Shown here: positions 32,596 to 36,445 of the stretch, piece by piece
Layout: each line of letters begins with the position of its first letter
Numbering within the stretch: position 1 is the stretch's first letter
Assembly (NCBI RefSeq): GCF_005938625.1
Contig: NZ_VCNJ01000007.1
Span: 1 to 36,445 of the forward strand
Direction of reading: 5' to 3'
DNA from: Pseudomonas fluorescens
Lineage (GTDB): Bacteria > Pseudomonadota > Gammaproteobacteria > Pseudomonadales > Pseudomonadaceae
DNA: 36,445 nt
Position numbers and translations under genes: made by a program
The notes under the pieces: model-generated
The model's database searches: none
What the model saw: only the letters and a program-made list of their open reading frames with translations
Told to the model about the DNA's origin: nothing

Positions 32596-32958
32596 TTACG
32601 CCTTCACCTCAACGTTATCCAACGCCTGATTCACCGCCAACTCGCCCAGCATCACCACCTGCGCAATGCCCAGCGCGGTTTTGCGGTGCGAGGGGTCGAG
32701 TGCTGCGGCGAAGTTGTTGAGCATTTCCGAGGCGGAGCTCAGCGTTTCACTGGCATTGGCCAGCAGGGATTCCGAGTCGTACTTTGGGTTTACGAAGAAC
32801 ATGCGCTCGGGCTCGTTGACGCTGGCCATGATGTGCCCGGCGGGAAGGAGGTAGTGATCGAGCGCGCGCTCGGCGGCTTCGTGGAGTTTTTTGGAGTTGA
32901 GGGATTCGTAGGGGGATGCGGGATCGGTTTCCGGCGGGTTGGGCGTGACCTTGAACAT
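32596..32958 (-). CDS. DUF6124-family small protein
   Basis: A 120-residue cytoplasmic protein of a family common, often in several copies, in Pseudomonas. Signature features are the opening MFKVTPNPPETDPASPYESL, AAERALDHYL, MFFVNPKYDSESLLANASETLSSASEMLNNFAA and the closing helix of the DPSHRKTALGIAQVVMLGELAVN type. It is largely helical with no membrane or export signal. AGAGG precedes the ATG by eight bases. Function is unknown. Upstream lies a long structured non-coding stretch that probably serves as its leader. Confidence 0.85.
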   Translation of the reverse strand: MFKVTPNPPETDPASPYESLNSKKLHEAAERALDHYLLPAGHIMASVNEPERMFFVNPKYDSESLLANASETLSSASEMLNNFAAALDPSHRKTALGIAQVVMLGELAVNQALDNVEVKA

Positions 32959-33235
32959 AGATGGAACCTCTAGCGCGATTACTAAAAGAAGCCATCACCC
33001 ACGCTACCAAACGATGGGTGGCGGCCATACGCGGGTTGGTAGACCGGTCGCACTAGAACCCGGCGCCCACGAATGGGCCCCACGCATGACCACCATGAAA
33101 TCCTAGTCCTGGGAAAGCGACTGAATTAGGTGGTGCGATGCATCTAGACACGAAGCGGGCTACCAAACCCGATCACTGGTTTTCAGTGACTTTGGGACGA
33201 TAGAACCTGCGGGCTAGACGCACAAGCCGGGGGAT
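32959..33235 (-). ncRNA. Candidate structured 5' leader/RNA of the DUF6124 gene
   Basis: About 275 bases upstream of the DUF6124 start contain no convincing gene but several stems. CTACCAA (33004-33010) pairs with TTGGTAG (33036-33042). CGGGctaccaaaCCCG (33156-33171) is a hairpin. TCACTG (33173-33178) pairs with CAGTGA (33184-33189) around GTTTT, flanked by an outer CCAAA/TTTGG pair. The box GCTACCAAAC recurs twice. Such density of paired motifs suggests a folded RNA, either as the mRNA leader or a separate transcript. I know no named RNA family for it with certainty. Confidence 0.45.
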
Positions 33236-33690
33236 TCTGTCTTACGTGTAGGGGGTGGCGCAAGGGAGTGTAGGCTTAGGACTGCAGGAACAGGCTTCAC
33301 GTCTTTTCCGTTTGGCAAGGCTCTACGAGCACGCTGATCGACTTAAATGCTGTCACCAGTGCAGAGCACACAGCGGTTTTTTCCGTGCGCTTTCCGTCGC
33401 TCCGATGATGGATCGGACTGATACTTCTTTTACCTCCCGCAAATAAAGGGACGAACACCTCGCCGCCAGCCCACGTACCAGTTGCGTACCAGTTCTGTTT
33501 TCCTCCCTCCTCCTCCCATCCCTTCTGCCGACCGCGTTAGCAATTTTTAAGCAGCGGTTCTCGGCTCCAATCCCAGCACTGTCTATCGTCGGCAAAGGCG
33601 AGCCTTTGTGATAGTTAAAACCGCGTGCATGAAAGGCCAGCAAACCTCCCCGTCTTCGCTTCGCCCCGTTTTCAGGTTGACCCCTGGGAA
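33236..33690. other. Gene-poor stretch between the DUF6124 leader and the box-rich region
   Basis: I see no coding region worth calling. A minus-strand frame of 137 codons across 33353-33766 has Arg/Gly-rich, atypical composition and no Shine-Dalgarno. The stretch includes the direct repeat at 33474-33494 and otherwise unassigned sequence. It could carry the promoter of the minus-strand leader RNA. Confidence 0.5.
33474..33494. repeat. Short tandem direct repeat
   Basis: CGTACCAGTT occurs twice, 11 bases apart (one helical turn), as CGTACCAGTTGCGTACCAGTT. Same-face spacing is typical of a paired protein-binding site upstream of a promoter, but the protein is unknown. Confidence 0.6.
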
Positions 33691-33692
33691 AA

Positions 33693-33967
33693 AGGTAATA
33701 TTGGTAATTTCCTTTTTTATCGACGATAAAACTCAATAGAATCAATAGTTTATGCGACCTATTCAAAGGTAATAAAAGGGTAATAGAGGAGTTAGAAAAT
33801 TACCCTTAGTCGTAGTAATTTCATGCTCCTACGAAAGCCTTTAAAATCAATCACTTAGCAAAATATTACCTCTTCCCTTACCTAATATTACCTTCAAAGG
33901 TAATACGTTGAAGCCACGTCCTATAAGGGCTGCAGTCATTTTTTCGCATCGGCTTACCAAAATTACC
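33693..33967. repeat. Cluster of nine GGTAAT/ATTACC boxes
   Basis: Exact GGTAAT occurs at 33693, 33702, 33768, 33779 and 33899. Its complement ATTACC occurs at 33799, 33865, 33887 and 33962. Two near copies (CTTACC) lie at 33877 and 33953. Several are paired 9 to 12 bases apart, in direct or inverted order. The stretch is AT-rich in a GC-rich chromosome and contains no gene. Such clusters can be iterons, a multi-site operator or a silencer/nucleation site; none can be chosen from sequence alone. Confidence 0.85.
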
Positions 33968-34044
33968 TTTTTCCCAGCCTCGAACTGAAATTCCCCCCTC
34001 AGGTGCCCTGCTATGCTTCCTGCTTTCCGAATGGAGTCGAATGC

Positions 34045-34260
34045 ATGGCCAGCGAATATTCCCTTACCGTCGTCCTCGAAAAAATGTACGAAAATCAGCT
34101 CGGCCTCGAAGCTGCGCTGATGGAATTGGTGCTGTTAGTCGAGCAGCAGGGATGCGAGACCGTAGGGGAAAATGCCCGCGTGGCACTTGAGCGAATTGGT
34201 GAGAATGCTGGCTTCATCAATCAGGGTTTAGCGCGTTTACGAGCGATAGAGAGGGATTAA
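34045..34260 (+). CDS. Small hypothetical protein
   Basis: A 71-residue acidic, helical protein (MASEYSLTVVLEKMYENQLGLEAALMELVLLVEQQG..). GGAG stands eight bases or so before ATG 34045; an in-frame ATG at 34003 is less supported. There is no signal peptide, TM helix or recognised motif. Its base composition is near that of the chromosome, unlike the Fic gene 300 bp downstream, so it may not belong to the same acquisition. The AT-rich box cluster is directly upstream and may control it. Confidence 0.6.
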   Translation: MASEYSLTVVLEKMYENQLGLEAALMELVLLVEQQGCETVGENARVALERIGENAGFINQGLARLRAIERD

Positions 34261-34504
34261 GCCGCTGTTGCCCTCAAGCAATTTTTGGCGCGAGCACCAC
34301 TGCTACCATGCCTAGGTGTTCACCTTGAACTGTCGAAGCTCGACGCAATGTAGAAAAATTTAGCATCAGCCAATTCTGCAAGCCTTGCTATGAGATGAGC
34401 AATCTCGAATACGGTGTGGCGACCCCGTAAAATAAGCTTCAGAAGCGTGCGGGAGCCTTGCTCACGCTGGCTCGTACGGAGCGGAATGAAGCCGCTTGAG
34501 CGCC
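34261..34504. other. Non-coding stretch between the small gene and the Fic gene
   Basis: No gene is supported here. The Fic reading frame is open through part of it (from 34414), but that part has arginine- and serine-rich, non-domain sequence and lies upstream of the probable promoter, so I treat it as non-coding. Confidence 0.5.
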
Positions 34505-34533
34505 TTGACTTTGGGCATAACTATGCCAATATC
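34505..34533 (+). promoter_or_regulatory. Probable Fic promoter with overlapping palindromic operator
   Basis: TTGACT (34505-34510) is a near-consensus -35 element. A weak AATATC -10-like element follows at 17 bases (34528-34533). Between them sits the inverted repeat GGCATAACTATGCC (34514-34527), a natural place for a repressor. The expected transcript would start about 30 bases before ATG 34573. Confidence 0.5.
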
Positions 34534-34572
34534 GAAGCATCAAAACGCAAATTTTTAAAATTGAGAAATGTC

Positions 34573-35958
34573 ATGGCAAAGCCTAGTGTAGAGCGGGCTC
34601 CAAAATTCAATCCGGGGAAAATCGATTTTGAAAAAATCGGTAAGTACTTTGACAAATATGATGTAACTGACGCGAAAGGTAACTATCTCCATTGGGATAA
34701 ATTTAAATGGCGGGTACCAAGGGCGGAAGCGACAGACATTTGGTACGCCGTAAAATTTAAAAGATATATGCAGATGAAACCTTTGGCATTGCTAAGTGAC
34801 AGCAAAGAAGTTTTCACTTATTGCATACCGCACTCTGTGGACTCTAAACTGCATAGAATTGTAAAACTTGCAGGTGGAAGTGTTGCCGCCATTGCAGGAA
34901 CCAAAGCTCCTGATAGCCTGCAAAGCAAATTCCTTGTGTCCTCATTAATCATGGAGGAAGCAATATCAAGCGCTCAGCTTGAGGGGGCATCTACAACTAG
35001 GGAAGTCGCAAAGAAAATGCTAGAGGAAGATCGTATCCCTCTAGATGAAGACGAGAGGATGATCTTAAACAACTACCTACTTTTAAAGCAGGCAGAGCAA
35101 ACTAGGGATCTTCCACTTACATTAGACTTGATTTTAGATTTTCATAAGATTGCAACACACGGCACTACCGAAAACAGCGTTATTCCAGGCGCCTTTAGGG
35201 AAAGCAACGATATTTATGTCTCAGATAATGACAATGAGATAGCCTATCAACCCCCATCTTTTGAAAAGATACCTGATCGCTTATTAGCCCTGTGCGCATT
35301 TGCGAACAGAGATCACTCGGGTGATGACGGCTGCGAATTTTTACACCCAGTCATCAAAGCTATTATCCTCCATTTCATGATCGGATATGAACACCCGTTC
35401 AGAGACGGCAACGGCAGGACCGCTAGAGCTCTTTTTTACTGGTACATGCTGAAGTGCGACTACGAGCTCTTTAGGTATGTCTCAATCAGCAAACTTCTTA
35501 AAGATGATCCGAAGGGATACGGTTTATCGTACCTGTACACAGAGAAGGACCAGAACGATTTAACCTACTTTATAGACTTCCAAGTTGAAATCATTCTTAA
35601 AGCCTTTGAGGAACTGCAAACCTACTTAGAAAGCAGATCCAATGAGTTCCAACAAGTTGTCAAGCTTTTGGAAACAACAAAATACAACTCACTGCTTAAC
35701 TTTATTCAGAAGGATCTAGTAAAAAAAGGAGCAAAGGAACCTGGCAGAATATTCACAGTCAAGGAGGTATCAAGCAGTTATGATGTTTCGGAAAACACAG
35801 CCAGAACTCATCTTAATGGGTTATGTGACTTGAAGCTTTTCATGAACACAAAAGATGGTAGAAAAAACCTATATCTTTCTCCATCAGACCTAATCAGCAG
35901 ACTGACCAAGAAAAAATCAACCAATAAAATTGGCAAAATCGAGTTCTCGGTTGGTTAA
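34573..35958 (+). CDS. Fic-domain AMP-transferase-type protein with C-terminal winged helix
   Basis: A 461-residue Fic/DOC-fold protein, predicted to transfer AMP or another nucleotide moiety to a target protein. The active-site motif HPFRDGNGRTAR (about residues 274-285) is complete, including the catalytic His and GNGR anion loop. An N-terminal inhibitory helix has the S-x-x-x-E-G motif (SAQLEG, Ser133/Glu137), so it is a class II, self-inhibited Fic protein. The C-terminal 90 residues (IFTVKEVSSSYDVSENTARTHLNGLCDLKLF) form a winged helix-turn-helix, suggesting DNA binding and self-regulation. ATG 34573 lies downstream of the promoter candidate; the open frame reaches 34414. GC is near 40%, far below the flanks, which marks recent transfer. 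No antitoxin gene adjoins it. Confidence 0.9.
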   Translation: MAKPSVERAPKFNPGKIDFEKIGKYFDKYDVTDAKGNYLHWDKFKWRVPRAEATDIWYAVKFKRYMQMKPLALLSDSKEVFTYCIPHSVDSKLHRIVKLAGGSVAAIAGTKAPDSLQSKFLVSSLIMEEAISSAQLEGASTTREVAKKMLEEDRIPLDEDERMILNNYLLLKQAEQTRDLPLTLDLILDFHKIATHGTTENSVIPGAFRESNDIYVSDNDNEIAYQPPSFEKIPDRLLALCAFANRDHSGDDGCEFLHPVIKAIILHFMIGYEHPFRDGNGRTARALFYWYMLKCDYELFRYVSISKLLKDDPKGYGLSYLYTEKDQNDLTYFIDFQVEIILKAFEELQTYLESRSNEFQQVVKLLETTKYNSLLNFIQKDLVKKGAKEPGRIFTVKEVSSSYDVSENTARTHLNGLCDLKLFMNTKDGRKNLYLSPSDLISRLTKKKSTNKIGKIEFSVG

Positions 35959-35986
35959 AGCATAGGTTGTCTGAGCCTCTCGCCTT

Positions 35987-36012
35987 CCACGTTACTTGAA
36001 CGGGCAACGTGG
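35987..36012 (+). terminator. Hairpin after the Fic gene
   Basis: CCACGTT pairs with AACGTGG around a 12-base loop, 29 bases after the Fic stop. No T-run follows, so termination is uncertain. Confidence 0.35.
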
Positions 36013-36408
36013 TTGGTGCTGGGCTAACCCGAATCCATAAGAGGCTATTTGATCGACTGAAATCAGCAACTCTCCGCTGGTAAAACTGTGCAATGCGTAA
36101 GCGGCCCTGCATGCCTTATACCACGGGGGCTTAGGCAAAAATAATACTCTCCTTGCCTTGCGTCCAAAGTGCCAAGAATGAGAGCTATTGAGAAATCGAA
36201 AACGTCGGAAATCAACTGTTTTCAAGCCGAACTCCGCGCAGGACGTGGCCTCTAGAAAAAGGCTACCAACCGGGATCGTTTTGAACGCCGCGCCAAGCCG
36301 CTGCAATTCTTTGCACAATCTTTCAATCCATGTAAATGCGATGTATCCCATCCCGATCCCCGGCAGGCTTGGGTTTGTCCCAAATTGCACATCGCCCGAG
36401 CTTTGCAA
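35992..36408 (-). CDS. Possible hypothetical protein at the window edge
   Basis: An open frame of 138 codons with fairly balanced composition (for example GYIAFTWIERLCKELQRLG, SLFLEATSCAEFGL, SWHFGRKARRVLFLPKPPW). It has no recognised domain and no convincing Shine-Dalgarno. MGYIAF, 19 codons in, is an alternative start at 36351. It is convergent with the Fic gene. It could be a spurious frame over a non-coding region, so I give it low weight. Confidence 0.3.
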   Translation of the reverse strand: MQSSGDVQFGTNPSLPGIGMGYIAFTWIERLCKELQRLGAAFKTIPVGSLFLEATSCAEFGLKTVDFRRFRFLNSSHSWHFGRKARRVLFLPKPPWYKACRAAYALHSFTSGELLISVDQIASYGFGLAQHQPRCPFK

Positions 36409-36445
36409 AAAAAATTACCACACGGCCCGTCGGCGGGAGGGGGAT

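Noticed and set aside
32747..33028. Minus-strand frame of 93 codons overlapping the DUF6124 start
   Set aside because: Most of it is an out-of-frame shadow of the DUF6124 gene. The first 24 codons could be a leader peptide, but there is no evidence beyond the open frame.
33353..33766. Minus-strand open frame of 137 codons
   Set aside because: No ribosome site, biased Arg/Gly content, and it runs into the AT-rich box cluster; no domain recognised.
33693..33967. CRISPR array
   Set aside because: The repeated boxes are only six bases long, irregularly spaced and in both orientations; there are no regular spacers and no cas genes.
34045..34260. Antitoxin partner (FicA-like) for the Fic protein
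   Set aside because: It lacks an S/TxxxE(G/N) inhibitory motif in a FicA-like context, is 300 bp away, and the Fic protein already has its own inhibitory helix.

Overview
The window is about 36.4 kb of Pseudomonas chromosome, most likely P. fluorescens group. The indications are roughly 60% GC, three families of Pseudomonas-type REP hairpins between genes, a fecIRA locus, a histone-deacetylase-like amidohydrolase beside ornithine cyclodeaminase, and a DUF6124 gene. No rRNA, tRNA, CRISPR array, integrase or transposase was seen. All functional calls come from reading motifs and remembered family features; no search was run.

Region 1 (1-4.7 kb, minus strand) is a fecI-fecR-fecA cell-surface-signalling system for ferric dicitrate, with a strong Fur-box candidate over the 5' end of fecI, followed upstream by a small periplasmic cytochrome c. 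Region 2 (4.9-11.2 kb, minus) is a two-partner secretion pair: a 1490-residue haemagglutinin-type exoprotein and its outer-membrane transporter. Region 3 (11.3-16.1 kb) is an efflux block: a 12-TM MFS pump divergent from an AraC regulator, then an EmrA/EmrB-type pair. Region 4 (16.2-20.2 kb) holds a carboxymuconolactone-decarboxylase-family protein, a secreted Gly-rich peptide, a membrane diguanylate cyclase, and a decayed locus: a class II aldolase with a one-base frameshift facing a LysR gene that has lost its N-terminal half.

Region 5 (20.2-22.0 kb, minus, AT-richer) is an orphan type VI secretion cassette of PAAR protein, GHSLGG lipase-type effector and putative lipoprotein immunity protein, with tightly spaced or overlapping genes. 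Region 6 (22.1-26.8 kb) has RNase T2, a LysR/azoreductase divergent pair, a secreted PheC-type cyclohexadienyl dehydratase, a small lipoprotein and a PseH-like acetyltransferase. Region 7 (26.8-31.1 kb) is an apparent catabolic unit: an Lrp regulator divergent from an acetylpolyamine-type deacetylase, ornithine cyclodeaminase and a CycA-type permease. Together they suggest uptake, deacetylation and cyclisation of an acetylated diamino compound.

Region 8 (31.2-36.4 kb) becomes accessory in character: an extra signal peptidase I, a small membrane protein, a DUF6124 gene behind a long structured non-coding region, an AT-rich stretch with nine GGTAAT/ATTACC boxes, a small unknown gene, and a low-GC Fic protein with built-in inhibitory helix and C-terminal winged helix. 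The best candidates for undescribed biology are the box-rich region with the Fic gene, the structured leader of the DUF6124 gene, the deacetylase/cyclodeaminase/permease unit and the PAAR-lipase cassette.
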